A stretch of 44,813 bases of DNA from Rhodocyclaceae bacterium (GCA_020248265.1 JADCHX010000003.1:1-44813); one strand, 5' to 3'; positions 1 through 8,856 are shown, counted from the first letter of the stretch. A program made the numbers and translations. The notes: generated from the letters alone by a model not told the origin.

Positions 1-417
1 CGCGATTCCTGCGGCGATGTCTGAGGGCGCGACGTTGAAGCCGGCGCCGGGCATGATCATGAGGTTTGCCAGGCGCGCCCTTTCGTCAAAGGTAAACGCG
101 TGCGAAGTGTCCGCCACCTCACCGGCGAGGTCGACATAGTGGACACCTGAAACGAGGCAGGCCTCGATGAGAAGCGTCTGGGTGGTCAGGAACTGGCCGG
201 AAAGGTGCAGGAGAAGTCGTACCCCCTGAAGGCGGCGCTCGATCTCGCGCGGGTCGCTCAAATCGAAAATCGACGATTCGAGGTCCAGCCGAGCCGCTAA
301 TCCGCGCACGGCGTCCTGGCGCCCGCCAAGGACGGGACGCAACCCGGCCCCAACAAACCCCTCGGCGCAAATCCGGCCCGTATAGCCCGCTGCGCCATAA
401 ATCAAAACTTCCGACAC
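1..417 (-). CDS. Saccharopine dehydrogenase-like NAD(P)-binding oxidoreductase, 5' part
   Basis: The gene runs off the left edge, so only the first 139 codons are visible. The N-terminus SEVLIYGAAGYTGR is a Rossmann dinucleotide-binding motif (GAxGYTG), and LAGEV/PGAGFNVAPSD further on are typical of the saccharopine dehydrogenase / trans-acting enoyl reductase superfamily. The true substrate cannot be told from this part. I chose the GTG at 417 because GAAGGAG lies just upstream and the Rossmann motif then begins at residue 8; an in-frame ATG at 444 would add nine residues and place the Shine-Dalgarno inside the gene. The frame is open to the window edge. The family assignment is good, the reaction is unknown. 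Confidence 0.8.
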   Translation of the reverse strand, partial: MSEVLIYGAAGYTGRICAEGFVGAGLRPVLGGRQDAVRGLAARLDLESSIFDLSDPREIERRLQGVRLLLHLSGQFLTTQTLLIEACLVSGVHYVDLAGEVADTSHAFTFDERARLANLMIMPGAGFNVAPSDIAAGIA

Positions 418-831
418 GGCTCCTTCTTCACCAAGATGGATCATCGGTGGGGCAGATAGAGCCAGATGATGTCACTCCCACCCCCCCCTCCCGAACTTGT
501 CGAGGTTGTCCTGTTCCCTCTCGGTCGTGGCGACTGTATCCGCTGACCAACAGGAACTTGAAGCGCTTTTCCTCGCTAGACAAGGCCGACGGCCGCGACA
601 TCGCAGGTCAGGTTGGTCGCCAGTACGACTTACTCCCAGACCTGCGCGTTGTCCTGCACCTCGTCGTGCGGCAGGGCCAGCACATCAGTTCGGGCTCTTG
701 CTGGCGGCGCTGGCCTAGACGCTGCTGCAGCGACTTCGGGTGTTGGCGCTACAGCACACGGAACTGCAGCGCGCCAGCGCGGCCGGTTGCCCTGCTTACC
801 CCTTGCAGCAGTGACTGGTGAAACACTTGGG
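418..831. other. Gene-poor gap with no supported gene
   Basis: This 414-nt stretch separates the oxidoreductase start from the end of the host attachment protein gene. Reading frames on both strands are short and have no recognisable motif. On the minus strand an open tail ends in DNAQVWE and a stop near 630, and a 50-codon ORF starts near 608; neither has a convincing Shine-Dalgarno or family resemblance. An interrupted C-run lies at 478-488. It may hold the promoter of the oxidoreductase or a decayed gene, but I cannot support either. Confidence 0.4.
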
Positions 832-1272
832 CTAGAGGTAGATGCACCCCTCCAGCTTGCGCGTGAGGCTGCGGGGGTCTGCCTTCGTGTAGTCTTTCTC
901 GAAACAGTCGGTGAGCATCCGCTGCAGCGGCGCACCGAAGTGGCGCCTGAGCCGCCCCATGAACTGCGGTGCGGCGCAGACGATCAGGCGCTGGTAGTGC
1001 TGCTGCTGGCGGCCAGTCTCGAGTGCATCCTTCAGTTCGCTCGCGAACCGTTCTGCCTCGGTGGCCCTGGGATCGGTAGCCGGCTGGTAGGCGGCGCGCT
1101 GGGAGGCGCCGCTTCGACCGTGCGCCGAATGGTCGGTGATCAGTTCGGCGAGCTTGGCCCGACTTCGGGCGTGGGCAAACTCGCGGAGCTTGCGCAGGCC
1201 TTTCTTCGGGCCCTCGTTGATGTACAGGCTTGCTGCACTTGCATTCGCCACCAGGATCCAGGTCACACTCAT
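832..1272 (-). CDS. Host attachment protein (baeRF-like family)
   Basis: A 146-residue protein beginning MSVTWILVANASAA and resembling the proteobacterial 'protein required for attachment to host cells' family (PF10116), which is related to archaeal-type release factor domains. Matching features are the N-terminal strand WILVANASAASLY, the internal DPRATEAERFASEL segment and the VCAAPQFMGRLRRHF segment. Despite the family name the biochemical role is unknown. I chose ATG 1272 because GGAGG lies 7 nt upstream; an in-frame extension to 1398 exists but its sequence is not family-like. It is a single gene, 129 nt beyond the end of envZ on the same strand. Confidence 0.8.
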   Translation of the reverse strand: MSVTWILVANASAASLYINEGPKKGLRKLREFAHARSRAKLAELITDHSAHGRSGASQRAAYQPATDPRATEAERFASELKDALETGRQQQHYQRLIVCAAPQFMGRLRRHFGAPLQRMLTDCFEKDYTKADPRSLTRKLEGCIYL

Positions 1273-1401
1273 CGCGCTACCTCCGTTGGTCGACTGCTGC
1301 GGGATCATTATGGACACCGGTTGCATCGGACCGCAAACGGTTTCTGCGCGACGCGCGAAATCCGGGTCGGTGGCGGTGGGCAAGCGGTACAAGTCCATTC
1401 T

Positions 1402-2709
1402 TCACTTTATCGGCAGCTCGACCGTAACCTTTAGCCCGCCGCCCTCGCGGTCTTCGAGCAGGACGCGCCCGCCATGCAGCCGCGCGATGCGGTCGACGAT
1501 CGCAAGCCCCAGTCCTGAACCCGGATCGGTGCGCGCGCTGCCGATGCGCTGGAACGGCTGCAGCATGCGTGCGCGCTGCGCCTCGGGGATGCCCGGCCCC
1601 CGATCGAGCACGCTGACCTGAACGCTCGACGCGCCGGTGCGTCCGGCACGGATCTCGACTGCGCTACCGCCGTGACGAAGGGCATTGTCGATGAGGTTCG
1701 ACAGCAGGCGCTGGAAAGACAGCGGACGCAGGCGGACCTTCGGCAGCTCCCCGGCCTGCGCGTGCACTGGCTGCCCGCGGCGTTCGTAGCGTTCGACGAC
1801 CGCGCGCACCGCCGCGCCAAGGTCGGTGTCGATCGTTGCCTCTTCGTTGCTGCCCTCGCGCACGTAGCTGAGGAACTGGTCGATGATCGCATCCATGTCC
1901 GCAATGTCCTGCACCATGCCCGCGCCGAGCGAGGCATCGCCCCCGGACGGCAGCATTTCGACGCCCAGCCGCAGTCGCGCGAGCGGCGTGCGCAGGTCGT
2001 GCGAGATGCCGGCCAGCAGGAGCTTGCGGTCCGCGTCGAGCGAGCGGACATCGCGCGCCATCTCGTTGAACGCACGCCCGAGCGCCGCCACTTCCTGCGG
2101 GCCCGACTCGGGCAGCGGCGGGGGCAGTTCGCCGCGGCCGATCGCGGCGGCCGCCGGCACTGCGGCACGCAGCGGTGCCGTGATCCGGTGCACGATCAGA
2201 TAGGCGCCGATGATCGAGAGCATCAGTACCAGCAGGCCCCAGGCGAACCACGTCCACGGGAACGGGTGCCGTTCGCGCGCCGGTGGCAGCTCGACCCAGA
2301 ACAGGTCCTCGTCGATGCGAAAGCTCACCCACAGTGCGCGCTCGCCGCCGCGGGCATCGTAGATGATCGTGTCTTCGCCGAGCCGCCGCCGCAGTTCGGC
2401 CACCACATGACCGATCACCGGACCGGTGCCGAGCGTGCCCTCGGGCAGTGAATCGTCGCCGGGATAGACGCGGATGCCCTCGGACTCGTTCAGTTCCGCC
2501 AGCAAAGCGCGGCGGCGCTCCGGTCGGGAGCCGATCAGTGCCGCCCGGGTGAGGTTGACCACGCTCGATACCCGCTCGGCGATCTGCCGCGCGCGCGGCT
2601 CCCGCTCGGACAGCGACAGCAGGGCGAACCAGGCCAGTTGCGACAGCACCAGCAGCGGGATCAGCATCGCGACCGTGCGCCAGAGCAGGCTGCGCGGCCA
2701 GGGGATCAT
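1402..2709 (-). CDS. envZ: Sensor histidine kinase EnvZ
   Basis: A 435-residue inner-membrane histidine kinase, partner of the OmpR regulator encoded 33 nt upstream. Residues about 13-31 and 155-174 form two membrane helices flanking a periplasmic sensor region. A HAMP region follows (about 172-225), then the H-box GISHDLRTPLARL with phospho-acceptor His237, the N-box NLIDNALRHG, the G1 box DRGPGIP and the G2 box GSGLGLAIV. Length and H-box fit the EnvZ subfamily, which senses envelope or osmotic state and both phosphorylates and dephosphorylates OmpR. The short ompR-envZ spacing points to one transcript. Confidence 0.9.
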   Translation of the reverse strand: MIPWPRSLLWRTVAMLIPLLVLSQLAWFALLSLSEREPRARQIAERVSSVVNLTRAALIGSRPERRRALLAELNESEGIRVYPGDDSLPEGTLGTGPVIGHVVAELRRRLGEDTIIYDARGGERALWVSFRIDEDLFWVELPPARERHPFPWTWFAWGLLVLMLSIIGAYLIVHRITAPLRAAVPAAAAIGRGELPPPLPESGPQEVAALGRAFNEMARDVRSLDADRKLLLAGISHDLRTPLARLRLGVEMLPSGGDASLGAGMVQDIADMDAIIDQFLSYVREGSNEEATIDTDLGAAVRAVVERYERRGQPVHAQAGELPKVRLRPLSFQRLLSNLIDNALRHGGSAVEIRAGRTGASSVQVSVLDRGPGIPEAQRARMLQPFQRIGSARTDPGSGLGLAIVDRIARLHGGRVLLEDREGGGLKVTVELPIK

Positions 2710-2742
2710 CGTGGCCCCGACGGCTGCGCCGCGCGCTGGCGG

Positions 2743-3477
2743 TCAGCGCGACGCATCGGGGACGAAAACGTAGCCGAAGCCCCAGACGGTCTGGATATAG
2801 CGCGGCTTCGCAGGATCTTCCTCGACCAGCTTGCGCAGGCGCGACACCTGCACGTCGATGCTGCGGTCGAACGGTTCCAGTTCGCGCCCGCGCGCGAGTT
2901 CCATGAGCTTGTCGCGCGAAAGCGGCGTGCCCGGGCTGGCGGCGAGCACCTTCAGCAGCGAGAATTCGCCCGTGGTCAGCGCCACGGATTTTCCGTCGCG
3001 GAGCAGGGTCCGGTTGCCGGTGTTCAGCGTGAAGGGGCCGAAGGTCACGTTGCCAGCCTGCGCATCGGGCGCGCCGGGGGGTGTTGTCGGGCCACGCCGA
3101 CGCAGCACCGCGTTGATCCGCGCGACCAGTTCGCGCGGGCTGAACGGCTTGGGCAGATAGTCGTCCGCGCCCAGTTCGAGGCCGACGATGCGGTCGACCT
3201 CGTCTCCCTTCGCGGTCAGCATCACGATCGGCAGCGTGGGCGAGGCCGCACGCAGCCGGCGGCAGATCGACAGGCCGTCCTCGCCCGGCAGCATCAGGTC
3301 GAGCACGACGAGATCGATCACGTTGCGTGCGAGCTGCTTGTCCATCGCCGCCCCGTCTGCCGCCACCTGCACCTGGAACCCCTGCTCGGTGAGGTAGCGG
3401 TTGAGCAGTTCGCGCAGCCGCACATCGTCGTCGACCACCAGCAGTCGCGTCTTGATCGTCTTGTCCATGGGTTGCAT
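2743..3477 (-). CDS. ompR: Response regulator OmpR
   Basis: A 244-residue two-domain DNA-binding response regulator. The receiver domain (about 11-125) has the acidic pocket VVDDD (16-18), phospho-acceptor Asp60 in VVLDLMLPGEDG and conserved Lys110 in LPKPF. The C-terminal winged helix (about 145-240) ends in the OmpR-type signature VWGFGYVFVPD. It is the first gene of the ompR-envZ pair. Start: ATG at 3477 gives MQPMDK; the second Met (3468) is also possible. Upstream at 3556-3570 is an AT-rich patch (AACATATTGTTACAA) with small inverted repeats, which could be an autoregulatory site, though this is a guess. Confidence 0.92.
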   Translation of the reverse strand: MQPMDKTIKTRLLVVDDDVRLRELLNRYLTEQGFQVQVAADGAAMDKQLARNVIDLVVLDLMLPGEDGLSICRRLRAASPTLPIVMLTAKGDEVDRIVGLELGADDYLPKPFSPRELVARINAVLRRRGPTTPPGAPDAQAGNVTFGPFTLNTGNRTLLRDGKSVALTTGEFSLLKVLAASPGTPLSRDKLMELARGRELEPFDRSIDVQVSRLRKLVEEDPAKPRYIQTVWGFGYVFVPDASR

Positions 3478-3555
3478 CGTAGCGCCACGCGGGGCAGGCG
3501 TGTGCGGGCGTCGTCCGCCGCTTGTAACCGGGCATGACCCCGGTACAGGGGGGCC

Positions 3556-3570
3556 AACATATTGTTACAA
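3556..3570. promoter_or_regulatory. AT-rich inverted-repeat patch in the ompR upstream region
   Basis: AACATATTGTT is a 4-bp inverted repeat around TAT and overlaps TTGTTACAA, a 4-bp repeat around T. It stands out in a GC-rich gap between two divergent genes, 79 nt upstream of ompR. Regulatory function is inferred only from base composition, symmetry and position. Confidence 0.25.
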
Positions 3571-3587
3571 AGGACCGCTTCCATCGC

Positions 3588-3616
3588 TTGGGTTGCGCCG
3601 TCAATCGCTCTACGAT
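3588..3616 (+). promoter_or_regulatory. Candidate sigma-70 promoter of the small secreted protein gene
   Basis: TTGGGT (3588-3593) and TACGAT (3611-3616) are separated by 17 nt and lie 29 nt upstream of the ATG at 3646. The spacing is ideal and both hexamers are moderate matches to the sigma-70 consensus. Confidence 0.35.
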
Positions 3617-3645
3617 CGGAGCCTGGGCATTCCTTCGGGGCAGGC

Positions 3646-3969
3646 ATGGTCGATCGGCAGCAGGCAACACGGGGTTTCGGGAGGCGTCCGGCGCTGCATG
3701 CGCTGTGCCTGCTGATGCTGCTCGTGCTGTTGCCGCCTGGGCGGGCGTCGGCTCAGCCTGCCGAGCCGCAAGGCGGGGCGCGCGAACGTTTCGAAGAGCG
3801 CCGGCAACGGCGCGACGACGCCCGCAATGATCACCGCCGCGACGAATTCCGGGAGCAGCGCCGTCGCCATCTCGAGGAACGGCGCGACCGCATGACGCCG
3901 GAAGAGCGACGCAGCCTTCGGCGCGACCTGCACGAGGCCGGACGCGACCTGTACCGCCAGGATCGTTGA
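3646..3969 (+). CDS. Small charged secreted protein, function unknown
   Basis: A 107-residue protein with an N-terminal signal sequence (hydrophobic LCLLMLLVLLPPG, then ASAQPAEP as a likely cleavage site). The mature part is almost entirely charged, rich in Arg, Glu and Asp, and is predicted helical, ending MTPEERRSLRRDLHEAGRDLY. The 'TPEERR' helix pattern recalls small periplasmic stress or chaperone-like proteins (Spy/CpxP-like), but I do not recognise a defined family. It diverges from ompR. I chose ATG 3646 because the upstream in-frame ATG (3562) would place a poor sequence before the signal peptide. Confidence 0.6.
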   Translation: MVDRQQATRGFGRRPALHALCLLMLLVLLPPGRASAQPAEPQGGARERFEERRQRRDDARNDHRRDEFREQRRRHLEERRDRMTPEERRSLRRDLHEAGRDLYRQDR

Positions 3970-4077
3970 TCCCGTTGCGATGCCCCCAGCAGTGCTCCTT
4001 GCCGCGGGGCACCGCGGCTGCACGCCGGTGGCTGCCGGTGCTCCGGTAGAATCAGCATTCCGCGCCGGTTGCCCACC

Positions 4078-4866
4078 ATGGTCCTGCTCGCCGTCGATAC
4101 CACTGCCGGTTGCTGTTCTGTCGCACTTCTGCGTGACGGTCGCCTGTGCGCGCGCAGCGCGGACGCCGGGCAGGGTGCGTCGTCCGCGTCGCCGCCGGCC
4201 CATTCGCAGCTGCTGCTGCCGATGATCGATGCGTTGCTGGCCGAGGCGGGTACGCCACTGTCGGCGCTCGACGCGATCGCCTTCGGTGCGGGGCCGGGTT
4301 CGTTCACCGGGCTGCGCATCGCCTGCGGCGTCGCGCAGGGGATCGGTCTGGCTATCGACCGGCCGCTGATTGCGGTCGATTCGCTGTCGTCGATCGCATG
4401 GGCCAGCGGACAGCCCCAGGTGATCGCCTGCCTGGACGCGCGGATGGGCGAGGTGTACTGCGCCGCATACCGGATCTGCCGCACGCAAGCCGGCCCGCAT
4501 CTGCCCGACGTCCCCGATGCCTCGATCGAGGTGGTTTTCGAGCCCTGGGCCTGTGCGCCGGATGCCGTGCCGGTGCCGCCTGGTGCGGGCTGGGTGGGCG
4601 GCGGCAACGGCTTCGCCGCGTACGGCGCTGCGCTGCGCCGGCGCCTGCCGGAACTGGGCACGATCGACGCCGCGCTGATGCCCGATGCACGCGCGGTGGC
4701 CGCACTGGGGGCGATCGCCTATCGCGCCGGCGCTGCCGTGGATGCCGCGCTGGCGGCGCCGTTGTACGTACGCGACAAGGTGGCGCTCGACTCGGCCGAG
4801 CAGGCCGCGCTGCGCGCTGGGGCCGTGCAGTCGCGTGCCGCGGTGCCGGCCGGGGTGGCGCGGTGA
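4078..4866 (+). CDS. tsaB: tRNA t6A modification protein TsaB
   Basis: A 262-residue member of the ASKHA fold family. The N-terminus [18 protein letters not shown] and the motif [15 protein letters not shown] are diagnostic of TsaB (YeaZ), the scaffold of the TsaB-TsaD-TsaE complex that makes N6-threonylcarbamoyladenosine at position 37 of ANN-decoding tRNAs in the cytoplasm. TTG at 4069 would add three residues; ATG 4078 fits the family N-terminus. A TAGAAT hexamer about 30 nt upstream could be the -10. The stop codon overlaps the GTG start of rimI, so the two are translationally coupled. Confidence 0.92.
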   Translation: MVLLAVDTTAGCCSVALLRDGRLCARSADAGQGASSASPPAHSQLLLPMIDALLAEAGTPLSALDAIAFGAGPGSFTGLRIACGVAQGIGLAIDRPLIAVDSLSSIAWASGQPQVIACLDARMGEVYCAAYRICRTQAGPHLPDVPDASIEVVFEPWACAPDAVPVPPGAGWVGGGNGFAAYGAALRRRLPELGTIDAALMPDARAVAALGAIAYRAGAAVDAALAAPLYVRDKVALDSAEQAALRAGAVQSRAAVPAGVAR

Positions 4867-5324
4867 GTGCGCGCTGGGATGTCCAGCCGGTTGCCCGCCG
4901 GATGCTCGTGCAGGACCTGCCCGATGTGATCTCGATCGAGAATCGCATCTACGACTTCCCGTGGACCGACGGAAACTTCCGCGATGCGATCCGATCGGGC
5001 TACGATGCCGTGGTGGTGGAGTTCGGCGGCTCGCTGGTCGGCTATCGCGTGATGATGTTCGGCCCGGGCGAAGCGCACCTGCTGAACCTGTCCGTTGCGG
5101 CCGACTGGCAGCGCCGCGGCTTCGGGCGGCACCTGCTGGTGGCGTCGATCCACGACGCTCGGCGCGCGGACGCGCAGGCACTTTTCCTGGAAGTGCGCCC
5201 CTCTAATGCTGCCGGTATCTCGCTGTACGAAGGCATCGGCTTCAAGCGGGTCGGCGTGCGCAAGGGCTACTACCCCGCGCTCGGTGGCCGCGAGGATGCG
5301 TGGGTGATGTCGCTGCCGCTGTGA
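4863..5324 (+). CDS. rimI: Ribosomal protein S18-alanine N-acetyltransferase RimI
   Basis: A 153-residue GNAT acetyltransferase. The acetyl-CoA loop is [11 protein letters not shown] (R/QxxGxG type), preceded by [11 protein letters not shown] and followed by [20 protein letters not shown], the RimI hallmark. RimI acetylates the N-terminal alanine of ribosomal protein S18. The start is a GTG at 4863 that overlaps the tsaB stop (GTGA), giving MSARWDV; longer ORFs in this frame run antiparallel in reading sense over tsaB and are not real. The tsaB-rimI-udg order is common in proteobacteria. Confidence 0.9.
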   Translation: MSARWDVQPVARRMLVQDLPDVISIENRIYDFPWTDGNFRDAIRSGYDAVVVEFGGSLVGYRVMMFGPGEAHLLNLSVAADWQRRGFGRHLLVASIHDARRADAQALFLEVRPSNAAGISLYEGIGFKRVGVRKGYYPALGGREDAWVMSLPL

Positions 5325-5352
5325 CCGACCTGGACCCGTTCTGCCCTGCACG

Positions 5353-6144
5353 ATGAGCCGCCGCAGCGAAATCCTCGATGAAATGGGCCTTTCTCCGCGC
5401 TGGACACTGCGCGAGGGTCTCGCGCGTGCTACGCCAACGGTGGCGCCAGGCACCGTGGCCAGCGCCCCGGCTGCGGCGGACGACGCACGCGGTCCGGACA
5501 CGCACGCAGCGCCTGCAGCCGTCGATGCGCAGGGTCGTGCCGCGGCGATCATGCAGATGGACTGGCCACCGCTTGCCGAAGCGGTGGCGGGCTGCACGGC
5601 CTGCCCGCTCGCGGCCACCCGCAACTGCACGGTATTCGGCGTCGGCGACCGGAAGGCGTCCTGGCTGTTCGTCGGCGAGGGGCCGGGCGCCGAAGAAGAC
5701 GAGCGCGGCGAACCGTTCGTCGGCCAGGCGGGGCGCCTGCTCGACAACATGCTTGCCGCACTCGGGATGAAGCGTGGCGACGACGTCTATGTCGCGAACA
5801 TCGTCAAGTGCCGGCCACCGGGCAACCGCGTGCCGGCGGCCGCCGAAGTCGCTGCCTGCGAGCCCTACCTGCACCGGCAGATCCAGCTGCTGCAGCCGAA
5901 GGTGATCGTCGCGCTGGGCAAGACCGCGGCGGTCACGCTGCTGGGCAAGGAGCAATCGATCGCCAGCATGCGCGGCAAGGTGTTCCGCTATCGCGACACG
6001 CCGCTGATGGTGACCTATCACCCGGCCTATCTCCTGCGCACCCTGCCGGACAAGATCAAGGCCTGGGAAGACCTCTGCTTCATCCGCGAGCGGGTGGCCG
6101 AATGGCGCGCCGGCGCGGTACAGGATCTCCAGCCGCCGGGCTGA
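5353..6144 (+). CDS. Family 4 (iron-sulfur) uracil-DNA glycosylase
   Basis: A 263-residue uracil-DNA glycosylase that removes uracil from DNA in base excision repair. After a variable N-terminal 70 residues come the four 4Fe-4S cysteines: Cys81 and Cys84 (GCTACPL), Cys153 (VKCRPPGNR) and Cys169 (ACEPYL), with the C-x2-C and C-x15-C spacing of family 4. Motif A is [15 protein letters not shown] (uracil and catalytic site) and motif B is YHPAYLLR (about 222-229). ATG 5353 lies 28 nt after rimI, suggesting one transcript with tsaB and rimI. Confidence 0.9.
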   Translation: MSRRSEILDEMGLSPRWTLREGLARATPTVAPGTVASAPAAADDARGPDTHAAPAAVDAQGRAAAIMQMDWPPLAEAVAGCTACPLAATRNCTVFGVGDRKASWLFVGEGPGAEEDERGEPFVGQAGRLLDNMLAALGMKRGDDVYVANIVKCRPPGNRVPAAAEVAACEPYLHRQIQLLQPKVIVALGKTAAVTLLGKEQSIASMRGKVFRYRDTPLMVTYHPAYLLRTLPDKIKAWEDLCFIRERVAEWRAGAVQDLQPPG

Positions 6145-6240
6145 GTCCGTCGTCCGGGCTTGAATGGCGTGGTAGCGTCCCCATGTTCCCGTCATTGCCC
6201 GGGGTGTGTCCGGGCACCGCCCCGATCCAAGGAGTCACCG

Positions 6241-6891
6241 ATGCGCCGACCGCTCTCCATACTTTCGCTCTGTACCGCGCTGCTGCTGGGCGGCTGCGGC
6301 TACAACACGCTGCAGGTGACCGACGAGACGATCAAGTCGTCCTGGTCGGAAGTGATCAACCAGTACCAGCGCCGGGCCGACCTGGTGCCGAACCTGGTGG
6401 CGACGGTCAAGGGCTTCGCCGAACAGGAGAAGGACATCCTGCTCGGGGTGACCAACGCGCGTGCGCGGGTCGGGTCGCTGCAGGCCACGCCCGAACTGGT
6501 GAACGACCCTGCTGCGTTCGCGAAGTTCCAGTCGGCGCAGGGAGAGCTGTCGTCGGCACTGTCGAGGCTGCTGGTGGTCGCGGAGAACTATCCGCAGCTG
6601 AAGTCGGACCAGAACTTCCGCGACCTGCAGGCGCAGCTCGAAGGGACGGAGAACCGGATCACCGTCGCGCGCAAGCGCTACATCGATGCGGTGCAGGCGT
6701 ACAACGTGACCGTGCGCCAGTTCCCCAGCAACCTCACCGCCATGGTGTTCGGCTACGGCGTCAAGGCGAACTTCACGGTCGAGAACGAGGCAGCGATCGC
6801 GAAGCCGCCGACGGTGGATTTCGGTGCGCGGCCTCCTGTACCGGCTGCACCGGCGGCGCCCGCCGCGCCGGCGCCTGCCCCCGCGAAATAG
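6241..6891 (+). CDS. lemA: LemA family lipoprotein
   Basis: A 216-residue LemA family protein. The N-terminus MRRPLSILSLCTALLLGGC is a lipoprotein signal ending in the lipobox LGGC, so it is probably membrane anchored. LemA features follow: YNTLQVTDE, then a helical bundle with YQRRADLVPNLVATVKGFA and ARKRYIDAVQAYNVTVRQFPSN. The C-terminus is a Pro/Ala linker. The role of LemA is not settled; it is usually found beside TPM-domain proteins, as here. ATG 6241 has AGGAG 7 nt upstream; the upstream in-frame ATG at 6160 is rejected. The next gene starts 1 nt after the stop. Confidence 0.9.
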   Translation: MRRPLSILSLCTALLLGGCGYNTLQVTDETIKSSWSEVINQYQRRADLVPNLVATVKGFAEQEKDILLGVTNARARVGSLQATPELVNDPAAFAKFQSAQGELSSALSRLLVVAENYPQLKSDQNFRDLQAQLEGTENRITVARKRYIDAVQAYNVTVRQFPSNLTAMVFGYGVKANFTVENEAAIAKPPTVDFGARPPVPAAPAAPAAPAPAPAK

Positions 6892-6892
6892 C

Positions 6893-7840
6893 GTGACCTG
6901 CGGCCGCATCGCACCGTCCCCGGCAGGCGTGCCTGCCGGCGGTCGCCGGTGGCAGGCCGCCTTGCGCACGGCGGCGGCGCTTCTCGCGGCCGTCCTCTGG
7001 CTGTCTTCGCTTCTGGTGGCCGTCGTGCCATCCACGGCCGTGGCACAGTCGCTGGTGGCCGTGCCTGCACTGGAGCGCCGGGTCACCGACCTCACGAAGA
7101 CGCTCGATGCCGCCCAGGCCGCCGCTCTGGAGGCGAAGCTGGCGGCGTTCGAGGCGCGCAAGGGCAGCCAGATCACGGTGCTGATGCTGCCCACGACGAA
7201 GCCGGAAGCGATCGAGCAGTACTCGTTGCGCGTGGCGGAGGCATGGAAGATCGGCCGGCGCAAGGTCGACGATGGCGCGCTGCTGCTGGTGGCGAAGGAC
7301 GACCGGGCGTTGCGTATCGAGGTCGGCTATGGCCTGGAAGGCGCGCTGCCCGATGCGGTGGCCCGGCGCATCATCGACGAGGTGATCGTGCCGCGCTTTC
7401 GCAGCGGAGACTTCGCCGGTGGCATCGATGCAGGCGTCGATCGGATGATCCGGGTGATCGACGGCGAACCACTGCCTCCACCGCCGGCACGCCAGGGCGG
7501 CCAGAAGCGTGACGGTATCGATTACGAAGCATTGCTGGTGCTGGTGCTGGTAGGCACTGCGTTTGCAGGCGGCATCCTGCGCGCGATCGTCGGCAAGGGC
7601 TGGGCTGCCGGTATCGTCGGCACCGGCATCGGATTGATCGCCTGGTCGATGAGCGGCGTGCTGGTGGTCGCCGTGGTGGCGGCGTTGATCGCGCTGGTCC
7701 TGACGCTGGCCGGTGCCGGCACCCGCGGCGGTGGCTGGTCTTCCGGCGGCGGCTGGTCCTCCGGCGGCGGCAGCAGTGGCGGAAGCTGGGGCGGCGGTGG
7801 CGGCGGGTTCGGGGGCGGCGGCGCCTCCGGCCGCTGGTAG
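6893..7840 (+). CDS. TPM-domain membrane protein (YgcG-like)
   Basis: A 315-residue protein with a signal sequence or N-terminal membrane helix (about 22-47), an extracytoplasmic TPM domain (about 55-195, with VPALERRVTDLTKTLD, then KIGRRKVDDGALLLVA and RIEVGYGLEGALPD), two membrane helices (about 208-265), and a Gly/Ser-rich tail ending GGGGASGRW. This is the usual architecture of YgcG/TPM proteins paired with LemA. The start is taken as the GTG at 6893, 1 nt after lemA; the ATG at 6824 lies within lemA and is less likely. TPM domains have been linked to thylakoid photosystem II repair (phosphatase) in plants; the bacterial role is unknown. Confidence 0.85.
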   Translation: MTCGRIAPSPAGVPAGGRRWQAALRTAAALLAAVLWLSSLLVAVVPSTAVAQSLVAVPALERRVTDLTKTLDAAQAAALEAKLAAFEARKGSQITVLMLPTTKPEAIEQYSLRVAEAWKIGRRKVDDGALLLVAKDDRALRIEVGYGLEGALPDAVARRIIDEVIVPRFRSGDFAGGIDAGVDRMIRVIDGEPLPPPPARQGGQKRDGIDYEALLVLVLVGTAFAGGILRAIVGKGWAAGIVGTGIGLIAWSMSGVLVVAVVAALIALVLTLAGAGTRGGGWSSGGGWSSGGGSSGGSWGGGGGGFGGGGASGRW

Positions 7841-7853
7841 GGGAGGCCTGCCG

Positions 7854-8351
7854 ATGAGCCTTTCGCGACGGCTGCGCCACCTGTTTACCGCCGAGCGTGC
7901 GATGCGCCGTGCCTTTCCGCCGTCCACCCTAGACCGTATCGAGCAGGCGATCGCACGCACCGAACGCCTGCACCGCGGGCAGATCTGCTTCGCGATCGAA
8001 GCCTCGCTCGACGGCGATGCGTTGTGGTCAGGGCAGCACGCGACCGACCGCGCGATCGAACAGTTCGGCCGGCTGCGCGTCTGGGACACTGCCGAGAACA
8101 ACGGCGTGCTGATCTACCTGCTCTGGGCCGATCGCGATGTCGAGATCGTCGCAGACCGCGGCATCCATGATCAGGTCGGTGCCGACGCGTGGGAGGCCGT
8201 GTGCCGGCAGATGGAAGCCGCATTCCGCGAAGGGCGCTTCGAGGAGGGTGCGATCGCAGGCATCGAGGCGGTGGGCGTACTGCTCGGGCGCCACTTCCCG
8301 GGCGATGGCAGCGAGCCGAACGAGGTGTCCGACCGTCCGGTCATCCTGTAG
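7854..8351 (+). CDS. TPM-domain protein, short cytoplasmic form
   Basis: A 165-residue TPM-domain protein without a clear signal peptide. It has the pattern FPPSTLDRIEQAIARTERLH, GQICFAIEASLD, NGVLIYLLWADRDVEIVADRGIH and the helix DAWEAVCRQMEAAFREGRFE typical of the second TPM gene in lemA-tpm-tpm clusters. ATG 7854 follows GGGGAGG with good spacing, 13 nt after the previous gene, so the three genes form an operon. A piece of this gene (8154-8212) is repeated downstream at 8927-8985. Confidence 0.85.
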   Translation: MSLSRRLRHLFTAERAMRRAFPPSTLDRIEQAIARTERLHRGQICFAIEASLDGDALWSGQHATDRAIEQFGRLRVWDTAENNGVLIYLLWADRDVEIVADRGIHDQVGADAWEAVCRQMEAAFREGRFEEGAIAGIEAVGVLLGRHFPGDGSEPNEVSDRPVIL

Positions 8352-8352
8352 G

Positions 8353-8409
8353 CGCTGCGCATTCGGCTGCGGATCACCCGTGTGGCCCGGCGCGGCCGAA
8401 TGCGCCGCG
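8353..8409. terminator. Bidirectional stem-loop between convergent genes
   Basis: A perfect 10-bp inverted repeat (GCGCATTCGG at 8357-8366 and CCGAATGCGC at 8396-8405) extends by 3 bp beyond one mismatch. It sits where the TPM gene and the minus-strand membrane protein gene meet and overlaps the end of the latter. There is no T-run, as is usual in very GC-rich genomes. Confidence 0.5.
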
Positions 8410-8856
8410 CCAGAAGAACAGGACGAGCCTCGCGAGTTCGAGCACGCCGACGATACAGGCGGGGGCAACCAGCAGGGCGAGCAGCGGTGACTGCGCCCCG
8501 TGATCCTTGATGACCAGAGCGCCCGCGCAGATCAGGGCGAGTGCGCCCACGATCAGCACAGTGCCTGACGCGAGCCAAGAACGACCGATACGCTCCGGGC
8601 CCGCGATGATCATCCACAACAGTACGCCTGGCGCGACACCGCTGGCCAGCATGAATATCGCGCCAAGGCCGGTGATGTGCCGATGCGCGGCTGCGTTGAG
8701 CGGATCGCGCGGCGACTCGAAGAATCCCCAGCCGAACACCATGCCCACGACGAGCGCAAATGGTGCGATAGCCAGGGTCGGGAGGACGGCCATCACCTTG
8801 AGTGCGAGTCCGAGGTCGGCCAGCGTGCTCCGGCCAGATGTCGAGGAAGAGTCCAT
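8374..8856 (-). CDS. Small integral membrane protein, function unknown
   Basis: A 160-residue protein with four hydrophobic segments: about 20-46 (VMAVLPTLAIAPFALVVGMV), 63-87, 95-113 and 123-150. No conserved enzymatic motif is visible and I do not recognise the family. It is convergent with the TPM gene. The start at 8856 has no good Shine-Dalgarno; an internal ATG at MAVLPT (preceded by AAGGTG) is a possible alternative that would leave the membrane segments intact. The antisense frame is also open, but hydrophobicity favours this one. Confidence 0.55.
   Translation of the reverse strand: MDSSSTSGRSTLADLGLALKVMAVLPTLAIAPFALVVGMVFGWGFFESPRDPLNAAAHRHITGLGAIFMLASGVAPGVLLWMIIAGPERIGRSWLASGTVLIVGALALICAGALVIKDHGAQSPLLALLVAPACIVGVLELARLVLFFWRGAFGRAGPHG

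Noticed and set aside
630-935. Minus-strand ORF with tail ALPHDEVQDNAQVWE
   Set aside because: It overlaps the end of the host attachment protein gene and has no clear start signal or known homologue that I can recognise. It could be a decayed gene end, but I cannot support it.
4146-4862. Upstream extension of rimI inside tsaB
   Set aside because: The extension is out of frame with tsaB and Arg/Gly/Ala rich. The GTG at 4863 gives a standard RimI N-terminus and length.
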